From NCBI GenBank assembly GCA_963825635.1, contig CAWGTU010000001.1, forward strand, positions 1,736,001 to 1,800,000: 64,000 nucleotides of DNA, given 5' to 3'. The position numbers and the translations under genes are program-made. The notes below the pieces were generated by a model that worked only from the letters and a program-made list of their open reading frames with translations, did not search any database and was not told where the DNA came from. Origin of the DNA: JAOUEA01 sp963825635 (GTDB taxonomy: Bacteria > Actinomycetota > UBA4738 > HRBIN12). Positions 44,529 to 53,260 of the stretch are shown here, piece by piece (the stretch's first letter is position 1; each line of letters opens with the position of its first letter).

Positions 44529-45246
44529 ATGGTTACGCGATGCGAATGGGCGCCCCTCGATCAGCCCAGCTACCTCGCCTACCACGACGAGGAGTGGGGC
44601 GTGCCCGTACACGACGACGCGCACCTGTTCGAGATGCTCACGTGAGGCGCCAGCCGGCGACGAGACCTAGGAGGGGAGCGGCCGCTGCGAGTGGGCGCCC
44701 CTCGATCAGCCCAGCTACCTCGCCTACCACGACGAGGAGTGGGGCGTGCCCGTACACGACGACGTGCACCTGTTCGAGATGCTCACGCTCGAGGGCGCAC
44801 AGGCCGGCCTGAGCTGGTCGACGATCCTCAACAAGCGCGAGGGGTATCGGCGGGCGTTCGGCGGCTTCGATCCCTCGAAGGTCGCGCGCTACTCCCCGTC
44901 GAAGGTCGAGCGTCTCCTCGCCGACCCGAGCATCGTCCGCAACCGACTGAAGGTGGAGTCCACGGTGGTGAACGCTCGTGCCGTGCTCGACGTGCAGGAC
45001 GAGCTCGGCTCCCTCGACGCGCTGCTGTGGTCCTTCGTCGACGGCGCTCCCCTGGTGAACCGGTGGCAGGGCCTCGGCGACATCCCCGCCGAGACCGACA
45101 CCTCACGCGCGATGTCGAAGGACCTCAAGCGTCGAGGCTTCCGTTTCGTCGGCCCGACGGTCTGCTACGCGTTCATGCAGGCGTGCGGCCTCGTGAACGA
45201 CCACGTCGTGTCGTGCTTCCGACATCGACAGCTCGGTGGGCGATAG
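44529..45246 (+). pseudogene. tag: 3-methyladenine DNA glycosylase I, split by a partial duplication
   Basis: Tag excises 3-methyladenine from alkylated DNA. From ATG 44529 the frame gives TRCEWAPLDQPSYLAYHDEE and stops at 44645 after 38 codons. The same segment recurs at 44686 and continues to 45246 as a full-length tail (GAQAGLSWSTILNKREGYRR, SKDLKRRGFRFVGPTVCYAF, NDHVVSCFRHRQL). Zinc-snap residues are all encoded (Cys of RCEWA, His of YHDEEWG, His and Cys of NDHVVSC). The second copy lacks an in-frame start before a TAG at 44668-44670. GTG 44746 would start inside the domain and lose the Cys and first His. Removing 145 bp restores a protein of about 190 residues. Confidence 0.85.
44541..44787 (+). 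repeat. Direct duplication of the tag 5' region
   Basis: Copy one is 44541-44642 and copy two 44686-44787 (102 bp each, 145 bp apart). They differ at two positions: the Glu codon GAA/GAG, and GCG/GTG in the DDAHLF/DDVHLF codon. A 43-bp unrelated spacer carrying a stop lies between them. Confidence 0.95.
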
Positions 45247-45286
45247 GGGTTGTAGCCAGGGACCGCTGCCGATCCCTCCGGGATGG

Positions 45287-45958
45287 TCAAGCCGCGAGTC
45301 GGCCGTCGCTGATCTCGACGACGCGATCCGCGTAGTGCGTCATGCGCGTGTCGTGGGTGACCACGACGGCCGCCGTTCCCCGACCCTTGACCTCATCGCG
45401 GATCAGCTCCATCACCTGCTCGCCGAGCTTCGAGTCGAGCGCGCTCGTGGGCTCGTCGAACAGCACCAGCTCGGGCTCGTTCATCAGCGCGCGTCCGATC
45501 GCGACGCGCTGGCGCTCGCCGCCCGAGAGCTGGCCCGGAAGGTTGTCGACCCGGTGGGCGAGGCCGAGCTCCTCGAGCAGGGTGAGCGCACGCTGCTCGG
45601 CCGAGCGGCCCGTGTTCCCTGCGAGGTCGCCGACGACGAGCAGGTTCTCCTTCGCGGTGAGGAACGGCACGAGGTTCGCACCCTGGAACACGAACCCGAC
45701 GAACTCACGACGGAACCGCGTGAGCTGCTTCCTTCCGTAGCCGCTGATCTCGTGGGGTCCGACCCGCACCGTGCCCTCGGTCGGGGCGAGCAGGCCGCCC
45801 GCGATCGAGAGCAGCGTCGTCTTGCCCGACCCCGACGGACCGACGAGCGCGACCATCTCGTCGCCGGCGACGTCGAGCGACGCGTGGTCGAGGGCGACGA
45901 CCTCGGTGTCACCCGATCCGTACGTCTTGCGAACGTCTTGCAGCGTCAACGCGGGCAT
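45287..45958 (-). CDS. ABC exporter ATP-binding protein (DevA/LolD-like)
   Basis: A 223-residue ABC ATPase of the MacB/LolD/DevA type. Walker A is ALVGPSGSGKTTLLSIAGG, the Q-loop follows in FVFQGANLVPFLTAKEN, signature LPGQLSGGERQRVAIGRAL, Walker B LVLFDEPTSALDS and the H-loop in VVVTHDTRMTHYADRV. It powers the two FtsX-like permeases encoded upstream, whose last stop overlaps its ATG (TGATG). The system probably moves a lipid or signal peptide across the membrane or acts mechanically; substrate is unknown. Confidence 0.92.
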   Translation of the reverse strand: MPALTLQDVRKTYGSGDTEVVALDHASLDVAGDEMVALVGPSGSGKTTLLSIAGGLLAPTEGTVRVGPHEISGYGRKQLTRFRREFVGFVFQGANLVPFLTAKENLLVVGDLAGNTGRSAEQRALTLLEELGLAHRVDNLPGQLSGGERQRVAIGRALMNEPELVLFDEPTSALDSKLGEQVMELIRDEVKGRGTAAVVVTHDTRMTHYADRVVEISDGRLAA

Positions 45959-47058
45959 CAGCTTCCTCCTACGGCGGTGGCGGGGTCGATGCGCACGACC
46001 CGGCGGAACGAGATCGCGCTGCCGATCAGCGCGGTGACGACGAGGCCGACGATCGTGATCACGGCCCGGCGGATCTCCAGGTCGAGCGGGATCGCGTCGG
46101 GGATCACGGCCGCCAGGCCCAGGGTGATGGCGCCGCCCACGAGGAAGGCGCCGAGGGCGATCAGCACGGCCTGCAGGCTGAGGCCTGCGGCGATCGACCG
46201 CGACGAGGTGCCCACGGCCTTCAGCACGCCGAACAAGCCGACCCGCTCGAGCGTGAGCAGCGCGAAGAACAACGCCACCACGAGCCCGGCGACCACGAAC
46301 GTGACGGTGATGATCGCCACGAAGATGCTCTGCTGGTCGCTCACCCCCGGCAGCCCCAGGATCGCGTCCTGCTTCGTGAGCGCCGAGACGCCGGGCACTT
46401 GCTCGTCGATATCGCTCGCGAGCGAGCCGGAATCGACGCCGGCATCTCCGGTGACGAGGAGCACCTGCGACGCACCGGCACCGAGGGTGGCGGCCGGCAG
46501 GTTGTCTCGAACGACCGTGTTCCAGGTCTCGGGGTCCATCCAGACCGCGCCCTGCAGCTGGAACGTCGTGCCGTCGACGAAGCCGGCGACCGTCACCTCG
46601 GTGCGGCTCGAGCCGAAGCCCACCGTCTCGCCGGTCTCGATGCCCTCGTCGGCGAACGAACGATCGAACCAGGCCTCCCCCGTCGCCGGCGGGGCGGGCA
46701 CGCGTTCGTTCGGCGCCTCGTAGGCGAACATCGCGGCGTCGAGCACCTCGTTCGACCCCGGCAGCCCGGATGGGCTGCTGCACCACGCTGAGGCCCGTCA
46801 CGGTGTCGACCCCGGCACGGCCGCGACCTGCTCGCCCGTCGAGGCGTCGATCCGCGACCGGAAGAACGAGTCGTTCGCCTCGCGGCTGAACACGAACACC
46901 CCCGCCGACTGCGCATCGAGCGCCCGCGTGGCTCCCAGGAACAGACCGTCCAGAAGCCCGCCCAGCAGCAGGATCAGGACCACGATCAGCGTCAGGGCAC
47001 CGCCGGCGGTGAGGAAGCGGGCGGGCCTGCGGATCAGCTCCTTCCACGCGGTCTTCAC
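45958..47058 (-). pseudogene. FtsX/DevC-type ABC permease with two compensating frameshifts
   Basis: GTG 47058 (KTAWKELIRRPARFLTAGGA) overlaps the upstream permease stop. One N-terminal helix (LIVVLILLLGGLLDGLFLG) is followed by a periplasmic domain and three C-terminal helices (AIITVTFVVAGLVVALFFAL, AVLIALGAFLVGGAITLGLA, ITIVGLVVTALIGSAISFRR). Near 46800 the frame reaches TGA (46798-46800). Protein-like sequence carries on one frame over for about 50 bases (VDTVTGLSVVQQPIR) and then returns to the original frame. Both shifts fall beside G runs. Total length stays a multiple of three (366 residues). Either two assembly indels or a broken gene. Confidence 0.75.
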
Positions 47059-48188
47059 TCGAGGCCACCTCCGGCCTGGCGCTGGGTCGCCGCGGCGGGA
47101 TCGAGGCGGGCGACGCGGCGCATCGACGCGACCGACGAGACGAGGGCCAGCACGAGGATCGCCGCCCCCGTGCGCAGGATCAGGCTCGGGTCGGCCGTGA
47201 CCTCGAGGCCGCCGCTCCCTCCGCGCGTCGCGAGCCACAGCAGGCCTGCGGCGAGCGCGATGCCGGCGACCGCGACGATCGCGACCTGCAGGGCGATGTT
47301 CGCCAGCAGGAACCAGGTGCTCGCGCCGACCGCGCGCAGCAGCGTGAGCGACGACGTCTTCTGCACCGTGAGGATCAGGAAGAACACCCACGTGACGAGC
47401 ACGACCACGATGAACGCGAGCAGGAGGATCACCGCGAACGACTGCGTGATCGATCCGACGCCCGGCAGGTTCTCGATCGCTGTCGCCACGTCGCTCGCAT
47501 CCACACCCTCGACCGCCTCGTCGATCGAGGCGGCGAGCGCCTCGGGGTCGACGCCGGGCTCGGGCTGCACGGCCACGAGGGTCGGCAGCACCGACGGCGC
47601 CTCGGGATTGCCCGCCACGACGAGCTGCTCGTACGTCGCGTAGGTCGTGTACAGGGTGGGCTGCACGCTGAACCGCGCGTCGCTCGCGAGGCCGACGATC
47701 TCGACCGGCACGTCGCCGGGCACGATGCTGACCACGTCGCCGATGCCGAATCCGGCATCGGCGTCCACGTCGCTCGCGACGGCCTCGCCGTCGCGCTCGG
47801 GGAGCCGACCCTCGACCAGGGTGGTGGGCTCTGCAGGCCCGCCGAGCACGAAGCCGAACACCGTCGTGTCGACGAGCTCGCCCCCGCCCACGTCGGCGGT
47901 GAACGTCCCCTCCCCCAACGGCTCCGCCCGGGCCACGCCGTCGACCCGAGCGACCGCGTCCACCTGATCAGGCGTCACGACGCTTCCCTCGACGGCTCCT
48001 CGTGCGTCCGCGTTGAACACGAGGACCTCGGCCGACTGGTTCTCGAGCCCGTCGGTGAAGGAGCCCAGCAGACCGGCCGCGAGCGTCTGTTGGAACAGGA
48101 TCAGGAAGACGAGCAGCGCGACAGCGCCGATCAACAGCCCGAAGCGCAGCTTCGCGCGTCGGATCTCCGCGAGGGCCAGCCTCAGCAT
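47055..48188 (-). CDS. FtsX/DevC-type ABC transporter permease
   Basis: A 377-residue permease of the MacB/FtsX class. It has one N-terminal helix (RFGLLIGAVALLVFLILFQQ), a large extracytoplasmic domain (residues about 45-240) and three C-terminal helices (FAVILLLAFIVVVLVTWVFF, ANIALQVAIVAVAGIALAAG, TGAAILVLALVSSVASMRRV). It is co-directional with a second, similar permease and the ATPase, giving a heterodimeric exporter. Start ATG 48188 (LRLALAEIRRAKLRFGLLI) is chosen. The gene is divergent from the MerR regulator, whose dyads may affect it. Confidence 0.88.
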   Translation of the reverse strand: MLRLALAEIRRAKLRFGLLIGAVALLVFLILFQQTLAAGLLGSFTDGLENQSAEVLVFNADARGAVEGSVVTPDQVDAVARVDGVARAEPLGEGTFTADVGGGELVDTTVFGFVLGGPAEPTTLVEGRLPERDGEAVASDVDADAGFGIGDVVSIVPGDVPVEIVGLASDARFSVQPTLYTTYATYEQLVVAGNPEAPSVLPTLVAVQPEPGVDPEALAASIDEAVEGVDASDVATAIENLPGVGSITQSFAVILLLAFIVVVLVTWVFFLILTVQKTSSLTLLRAVGASTWFLLANIALQVAIVAVAGIALAAGLLWLATRGGSGGLEVTADPSLILRTGAAILVLALVSSVASMRRVARLDPAAATQRQAGGGLE

Positions 48189-48246
48189 CGCGGGGTCCGC
48201 TCCGTCGTCGTTCCCTCGTGCATGTGGGCCACTATCCCATTCACGA

Positions 48247-48319
48247 CTGCATGGTTTCAAAGCTGAATCTATGCAGCCATCCGTTGACCTTCGACACTGG
48301 TCAAACCTATCCTGACCGC
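48247..48319 (+). promoter_or_regulatory. Promoter and two operator-like dyads upstream of the B12-binding MerR gene
   Basis: CTGCAT (48247-48252) and ATGCAG (48271-48276) form one inverted repeat. TTGACC (48284-48289) and GGTCAA (48299-48304) form another. The latter TTGACC doubles as a -35 box, with TATCCT (near 48308-48313) as a -10 at 18-19 bp. Transcription would then start at or next to ATG 48320, making a leaderless mRNA. MerR proteins bind dyads in such spacers, so autoregulation and control of the divergent ABC operon are plausible. Confidence 0.5.
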
Positions 48320-49213
48320 ATGGAACCGATGCAGAAGACCGCGCAAGGGCCGAGCATGACGATCGCGGCGGTCTCGTCCCTGCTCGGCATCCCAGTGCCG
48401 ACGATCCGCTCCTGGGAACGCCGCTACGGGTTCCCCGTTCCGGCGCGGACCCAGGGCAAGCATCGGCGATACTCCGTGGACGAGATCGACCAGTTGCGCA
48501 TGATGCGCGACGAGATCACCCGTGGTCACTCCGCCGGCGAGGCGGTCGACATCGTCAGGCGCTACGCCACACAGGACCGCCCCCGCACAGAGCTGCTCGA
48601 TCGGTTCCTCGAGTCGGCGATGCGTCTCGACCCCACCAAGCTCCGTGAGGTCTTGATGACCGGCGCGGAGTCGATAGGGGTGGAGGAGACGATGCGCGAC
48701 GTCGCGTTGCCCGCGATGCGCGAGATGGGCAGCCGGTGGAAGGCGGGGGTCTGCGACACGGCGCACGAGCACCTGGCCACCGAGGCCGTGCGGGTCTGGC
48801 TCGCTCGCCAGTCGGCGATGGCGCCGGCGCCGTTCCGCCCGTTCCCGCTCGTGCTCGCCTGCGGCCCGAAGGACCTGCACACGATCGGCCTCGAGGCGTT
48901 CGGCGTCGTGCTCGCCCGCCGGGGCTGGTCGATCCGCACGCTCGGCCCGCTCACGCCCGTGAGCTCGCTCGTCGCCGCGGTACGGGCCGCCGAGGCGCGC
49001 GGCGCGGTCGTGACGAGCCAACGCAGCGTCACCCGCCGGCCGGCGGTCGAGGCGATCACGGCCGCCGACGCCCTGCCCGGCGTGCACGCGTTCTACGCCG
49101 GGGCGGCGTTCGGGCCGCCGGCCGCCCGCAAGGATGTGCCCGGCACGTACCTCGGCGAGGACATCATCGAGGGGGCCGACATCCTCGAGCGGGTCCTGGC
49201 CGACACGGCGTAG
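48320..49213 (+). CDS. CarH/LitR-like B12-binding MerR-family regulator
   Basis: A 297-residue regulator. The MerR helix-turn-helix is TIAAVSSLLGIPVPTIRSWE with wing RRYGFPVPARTQGKHRRYSV. The middle four-helix module has the cobalamin-cap histidine in GVCDTAHEHLATEAV. A B12-binding Rossmann domain follows with DxHxxG in GPKDLHTIGLEAFGVVL (His187 as lower ligand). CarH proteins use adenosylcobalamin as a light sensor and repress carotenoid or photolyase genes, but other members sense B12 itself. No carotenoid genes are near. It is divergent from an ABC exporter and convergent with a B12-dependent methyltransferase operon. A longer start at 48218 is unlikely given the promoter. Confidence 0.85.
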   Translation: MEPMQKTAQGPSMTIAAVSSLLGIPVPTIRSWERRYGFPVPARTQGKHRRYSVDEIDQLRMMRDEITRGHSAGEAVDIVRRYATQDRPRTELLDRFLESAMRLDPTKLREVLMTGAESIGVEETMRDVALPAMREMGSRWKAGVCDTAHEHLATEAVRVWLARQSAMAPAPFRPFPLVLACGPKDLHTIGLEAFGVVLARRGWSIRTLGPLTPVSSLVAAVRAAEARGAVVTSQRSVTRRPAVEAITAADALPGVHAFYAGAAFGPPAARKDVPGTYLGEDIIEGADILERVLADTA

Positions 49214-49250
49214 GCGCGGACGACGCCTCGCCGCGTCGGCCTCGCTCGGA

Positions 49251-50720
49251 TCAGTCCTCGACGAAGAGGTCCGGGGCGTCGCGGCGGCTCGCCATGTACG
49301 CGCGGAGCTCCTCGTCGATCGCGGCGTCCAGGCCGGGATCCTCGTAGGTCTCGAGCAGCTGCTTCCATGCCCGATTCGCCGCGACCTCGGTCGTCTCCGA
49401 ACCCATCGTCTCCCAGGTCGCGAAGTCGGGCGTCTGGAACAGCGGCGACATGTACAGCCACTCCTTGAAGTGGGCCCGGGTATGCGGCGACGACAGGAAC
49501 AGCCCGCCGGGGCCGGTCTCCTTCAGGGCGTCGAACGCGATCTCCTCCTCGCTGAAGCCGATCCCCTGCGCCTGCACCCGGAACTGGCGGAGCAGCTCCA
49601 CGTCGAGGGCGAACTTCTCGAACGACGCCGTGAGGCCGCCCTCGAGCCATCCGGCGGCGTGCAGCACGACGTCGGTCGCGGCGAGGTTCGTCGCCCACAG
49701 CATCATCTGGGTCTCGGCGGCTGCCTGCGCGTCGACCGCGGGCGAGGACGCGAGGCCTCCCCCACCGCGGAACGGCAGGCCGTAGCGCCGCGCCAGCTGC
49801 GCACCGGCGAGGATGCCCCACACCGACTCGGGGGTGCCGAACGCCGGCGAGCCCGTGCGCATGTCGGTCACCGTGAAGAACGATCCGTAGAGGCAGGGAA
49901 CGCCCTCGCGCACGAGTTGGGCGAGGGCGACCCCGCTGAGCGCCTCGGCTACCTGCTGTGTGAGCCCCCCGCTCACGCTCACGGCACTCGTGGCGCCGGC
50001 CAGCAGGAACGGGGTCACCACGATCGGCTGCTTCGCCTCTGCCCACGCGATCAGCGCGTCCGTCATGCGGAAGTCCCAGATCAGCGGTGAGTTCGGGTTC
50101 ACGATGCCCATCAGCGCCGGTTCCGCCTCGATCGCCTCGCGCCCGCCGTGCACGATCTCGGCCATACGGATGCCGTCGCGCGCCCGCGGACCGCTCGTGC
50201 CGTAGGTCGTGTACGGCTTGTCCGAGTACCGGATCGTGGAGTACTCCATGTCCATGTGGCGGACCTCCATCTGGAGGTCGGTCGCCTCCGCGGCCCCGGT
50301 CTGGGCGCAGTTCAGCACGTCGGTCGCCTGGGTCAGCTTGATGAACGTGTCGTGGTCCTGGATCCGTCCGCTCCGGCGCCCCTCGTCGAGGTCGCTCGCG
50401 AACGGAGGCCCGCCGACGTTCATCCACACCGGCACCGCATCCGGGTCACCACCCATGCCCACGGTGAGCGAGCGATCAGGGTTACGAGCGCGCAGCCGGA
50501 ACGACGATGGCGCCTTCGCGACCTGCTCCATCACGAAGCCCCGATCCCAGTAGACCCGCTCGTCCTCGACCTTCATCCCGGCCTCGGCCAGCAGCCTCCG
50601 TGCATCGTCGTGCTTCACGTCGGTGCCGATCTCCTCGAGGATGCGCATCGCGGTCTCGTGGACCGTCTCCTCTTGCTCCTCGGTGAGGATGCGCGGCGCC
50701 TGGTCAGGCTGGAACATCAT
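49251..50720 (-). CDS. MttB-superfamily (non-pyrrolysine) methyltransferase
   Basis: A 489-residue member of the trimethylamine methyltransferase MttB superfamily (COG5598). These TIM-barrel enzymes remove a methyl group from a quaternary or tertiary amine and pass it to a corrinoid protein. Typical parts are the helical N-terminus (EEQEETVHETAMRILEEIGT), GTSGPRARDGIRMAEIV, GIVNPNSPLIWDFRMTDAL and QPIVVTPFLLAGATSAVSVS. The reading frame has no internal amber codon, so pyrrolysine is not used, as in the glycine betaine, proline betaine and carnitine demethylases. The substrate is unknown. It is the last gene of the corrinoid operon, 18 bp after the DUF1638 gene. Confidence 0.9.
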   Translation of the reverse strand: MMFQPDQAPRILTEEQEETVHETAMRILEEIGTDVKHDDARRLLAEAGMKVEDERVYWDRGFVMEQVAKAPSSFRLRARNPDRSLTVGMGGDPDAVPVWMNVGGPPFASDLDEGRRSGRIQDHDTFIKLTQATDVLNCAQTGAAEATDLQMEVRHMDMEYSTIRYSDKPYTTYGTSGPRARDGIRMAEIVHGGREAIEAEPALMGIVNPNSPLIWDFRMTDALIAWAEAKQPIVVTPFLLAGATSAVSVSGGLTQQVAEALSGVALAQLVREGVPCLYGSFFTVTDMRTGSPAFGTPESVWGILAGAQLARRYGLPFRGGGGLASSPAVDAQAAAETQMMLWATNLAATDVVLHAAGWLEGGLTASFEKFALDVELLRQFRVQAQGIGFSEEEIAFDALKETGPGGLFLSSPHTRAHFKEWLYMSPLFQTPDFATWETMGSETTEVAANRAWKQLLETYEDPGLDAAIDEELRAYMASRRDAPDLFVED

Positions 50721-50738
50721 CGGTTTCCTTTCGTCGCG

Positions 50739-51347
50739 CTACGCCTTCGGCTGCTCGAGCGCGCCCTCCATCAGAGGCACGAGCAGTTCTTCGAGGGGCT
50801 CGATGCCGAGGTCGTGGATCTCGAGCGGCAGCTGCATGTAGGCGGCGATCTCCCGCGCCTTCGCTTCGCGTTCGGGGTCGGGGTGCTGGCGCACGAACAG
50901 CACCCGGCTCAGGTTGCCGAAGTACGTCTCGTGGAGCCACGGGAAGCGGTCGAGACCGAGCCCCTTGATCACCGCCCGATCCCAGTTCGACACGAGCCAG
51001 TCGGTCAGGAAGTAGATGCCGATGTCGGTCTCGAACCGCCGGTAGAGCTCGCCCGAGTACCACTGGAAGCAGTGCACCCCTGCCGGTCGCACGGCCGGAT
51101 AGCGCGACAGCACCTCGTCGAGCCGACCGCCCGTGCCGCAGTCGCCGTACACGACGATCACGCGCTCGTACCGGGGCAGCAGCGCGATGAGCTTCTCCTC
51201 GACCGCAGGCGCGATCTCGAGCGGGGTCATGTGCAGGTCGCTCGAGATGCCGTGCACGTCGGCGTCCCACCCGTGACGATCGACGAGCGTCTTCGTGTCG
51301 ATCGCGACGGCGCCGCACGCGAGCAGGGCCACGCGGGCGGGGCTCAC
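50739..51347 (-). CDS. DUF1638 protein
   Basis: A 202-residue DUF1638 protein. Conserved cysteine/histidine positions occur in VALLACGAVAIDTKTLV, VVYGDCGTGGRLDEVL and AGVHCFQWYSGELYRR, compatible with a metal or corrinoid role. The family is repeatedly found beside MttB-type methyltransferases and its function is undefined. GTG 51347 overlaps the stop of the activator gene (GTGA), so the products are made together. The start could not be much further upstream without entering the activator gene. Confidence 0.82.
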   Translation of the reverse strand: MSPARVALLACGAVAIDTKTLVDRHGWDADVHGISSDLHMTPLEIAPAVEEKLIALLPRYERVIVVYGDCGTGGRLDEVLSRYPAVRPAGVHCFQWYSGELYRRFETDIGIYFLTDWLVSNWDRAVIKGLGLDRFPWLHETYFGNLSRVLFVRQHPDPEREAKAREIAAYMQLPLEIHDLGIEPLEELLVPLMEGALEQPKA

Positions 51348-53260
51348 GAGGCCGCGTCCTCCGAGCCGACGCTCGCCGACGCCCGCGCCTCGGCCCGCGC
51401 CACGATCGCGGCCTCGTTCGCCGCCTGGGCGGCGTGCAGGTCCTCGATCGGGGGGAACCCGAGGTTCCCGATGAAGCGGTCGTTGAAGTCTTCCTCGCCG
51501 GAGAGCTCGATGTACTCCACGATGCCGGGGATCTCCCACGCGACCTCGCGCTCGCGGAAGGACATCAGCGCCATCTTCGCGCCCTCACTTGCCGTGTTGC
51601 CGACGGCCTTGATGCGCTCGACGGGCACGGGGGGCACGAGGCCGACCACGCGGGCGCTCTGCGGGTTGATGTAGGACCCGAACGACCCCGCGAGCATCAC
51701 CGCGTCGAGGTCGGAGGACTCGAGACCGAGGGCACGCATCGCGGTCTCGATGCCCGTCGAGATCGCGCCCTTGGCGAACTGCAGCGCGCGCACGTCCTGC
51801 TGGGTCAGCACGACGTCGCCGTGTAGATGGAACGCCTTCACGTCCTCGCGCATCACCAGGCGATCGGCGAGGGGGTGGCCGGCGTCCTCGGCCTCCTCGC
51901 GCGACAGCATCTTGCCGCCGTCGTCGAGCAGTCCCGCCAGCCGCAGCTGCGCGACGATGTCGATCAGCCCCGAACCGCAGATGCCGCGCGGCTCGGCGTC
52001 GTCGCCGCCGATCACCTGCAGTTCGACCTCACCGTTCGTCAGGGTGACCCCCTCGATCGCGCCGTCGGTCGCCCGCATGCCGTGCACGATCTCGCCGCCC
52101 TCGAACGCCGGTCCGGCGGGCGCGGCGGTGGCCACGCTGCGCTCCTCGTTCCCGCACGCGATCTCGCCGTTCGTGCCGACATCGACGAGCAGCCGGGTCT
52201 CCGGGTCGCGCACGAGGCCGGTCGCCACGATGTCGGCCACGATGTCGGCGCCCACGTAGGCGCCGATCGACGGGAAGAGCGCCACCCATCCGAGCGGATG
52301 CATGTCGAACCGCGCCTGGTCCCCGCGCAGGTCCTGGGGCTCGGTGAACGTGGCCACGTACGGCGCGAGGGCGAGCGACTCCGGGTTCACGCCGCAGAGC
52401 AGGTGCATCATCGTCGCGTTGCCGGCGACGACCGCCTCGTAGACCTCGTGCTGGGCCACGCCGGCTTCCTCCCGGGCGCGACCGAGCAGCTCGTTCACGG
52501 TGGAGATCGCGGCCTCGCGCAGCTGCACGACGTTCTCCTCGCCGTGCATCGCCTTGGCCATGCGCGCGATCACGTCGGCGCCGAACGGCGCTTGGTGGTT
52601 GATCGTGCTCGCCACGCCGACCGTCGCTCCGTTGCGCAGGTCGACGAGCGTGCAGACGCACGTCGTCGTGCCGATGTCGAACGACGCGCCGAACATGCGG
52701 TCGGTGGTATCCCCGGCCTCGACGTCGACGAGGTACTCCCCCACCAGGGTCGCCGTAACGCTCGAGGTCGCGCGGAACGCCTGGGCGATCCTCGGCATGA
52801 CCTCCCAGTCGTAGTTGCGGTTGTACCCGGCCTCCTCGACGGCGTCGAGCACACGGGCGAGGTGGGAACGATGGTCCTCGAGGGACGGCGGCGGCAGCTC
52901 GAGGAAGAGCTTGACGACGTTGGGCTCGAGCAGCACGAAGCGACCGACGCCCATCGTGGCCGCCTTGGGCATCTTCATCAGGCGGGGCACGTCGCACTCG
53001 GTGTCCTCGGTGATCTCCGCCTGGCACGAGAGTCGCCACCCCTCGTCGAGCCGATCGTTCAGGTGGCGGTAGTCCGCGAGCGAGCGCTCCACGTGACCCG
53101 AGAGCACCTTCACGCCGCACTTGCCGCAGGTGCCTCGGCCGCCGCACGTCGATTCGATCGGCAGCCCGGCCCAGTGCGCCGCGTTGAACAGCGTCGTGCC
53201 CTCGGGCACGCGGACGGTCTTCCCGCTCGGCTGGTACGTGACCTCGACCTTCCTGGTCAT
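51344..53260 (-). CDS. Reductive activator of corrinoid-dependent enzymes (2Fe-2S / ASKHA)
   Basis: A 638-residue RACE/RamA-like activator (DUF4445 type). An N-terminal 2Fe-2S ferredoxin domain has Cys39, Cys45 and Cys48 in STCGGRGTCGKCGVKV and Cys79 in GWRLSCQAEI. A linker leads to an ATPase domain of the ASKHA fold: phosphate 1 in GASFDIGTTTCVCTLVD, LLVDVGTNGEIACGN and the final VMLAGSFGSYINPQSA. It uses ATP to drive one-electron reduction of inactive cob(II)alamin on the partner corrinoid protein. ATG 53260 overlaps the methyltransferase stop. Confidence 0.9.
   Translation of the reverse strand: MTRKVEVTYQPSGKTVRVPEGTTLFNAAHWAGLPIESTCGGRGTCGKCGVKVLSGHVERSLADYRHLNDRLDEGWRLSCQAEITEDTECDVPRLMKMPKAATMGVGRFVLLEPNVVKLFLELPPPSLEDHRSHLARVLDAVEEAGYNRNYDWEVMPRIAQAFRATSSVTATLVGEYLVDVEAGDTTDRMFGASFDIGTTTCVCTLVDLRNGATVGVASTINHQAPFGADVIARMAKAMHGEENVVQLREAAISTVNELLGRAREEAGVAQHEVYEAVVAGNATMMHLLCGVNPESLALAPYVATFTEPQDLRGDQARFDMHPLGWVALFPSIGAYVGADIVADIVATGLVRDPETRLLVDVGTNGEIACGNEERSVATAAPAGPAFEGGEIVHGMRATDGAIEGVTLTNGEVELQVIGGDDAEPRGICGSGLIDIVAQLRLAGLLDDGGKMLSREEAEDAGHPLADRLVMREDVKAFHLHGDVVLTQQDVRALQFAKGAISTGIETAMRALGLESSDLDAVMLAGSFGSYINPQSARVVGLVPPVPVERIKAVGNTASEGAKMALMSFREREVAWEIPGIVEYIELSGEEDFNDRFIGNLGFPPIEDLHAAQAANEAAIVARAEARASASVGSEDAAS

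Noticed and set aside
49251..50720. Possible pyrrolysine-containing trimethylamine methyltransferase
   Set aside because: The frame is complete at 489 residues without an internal TAG, and no pyl genes are visible.
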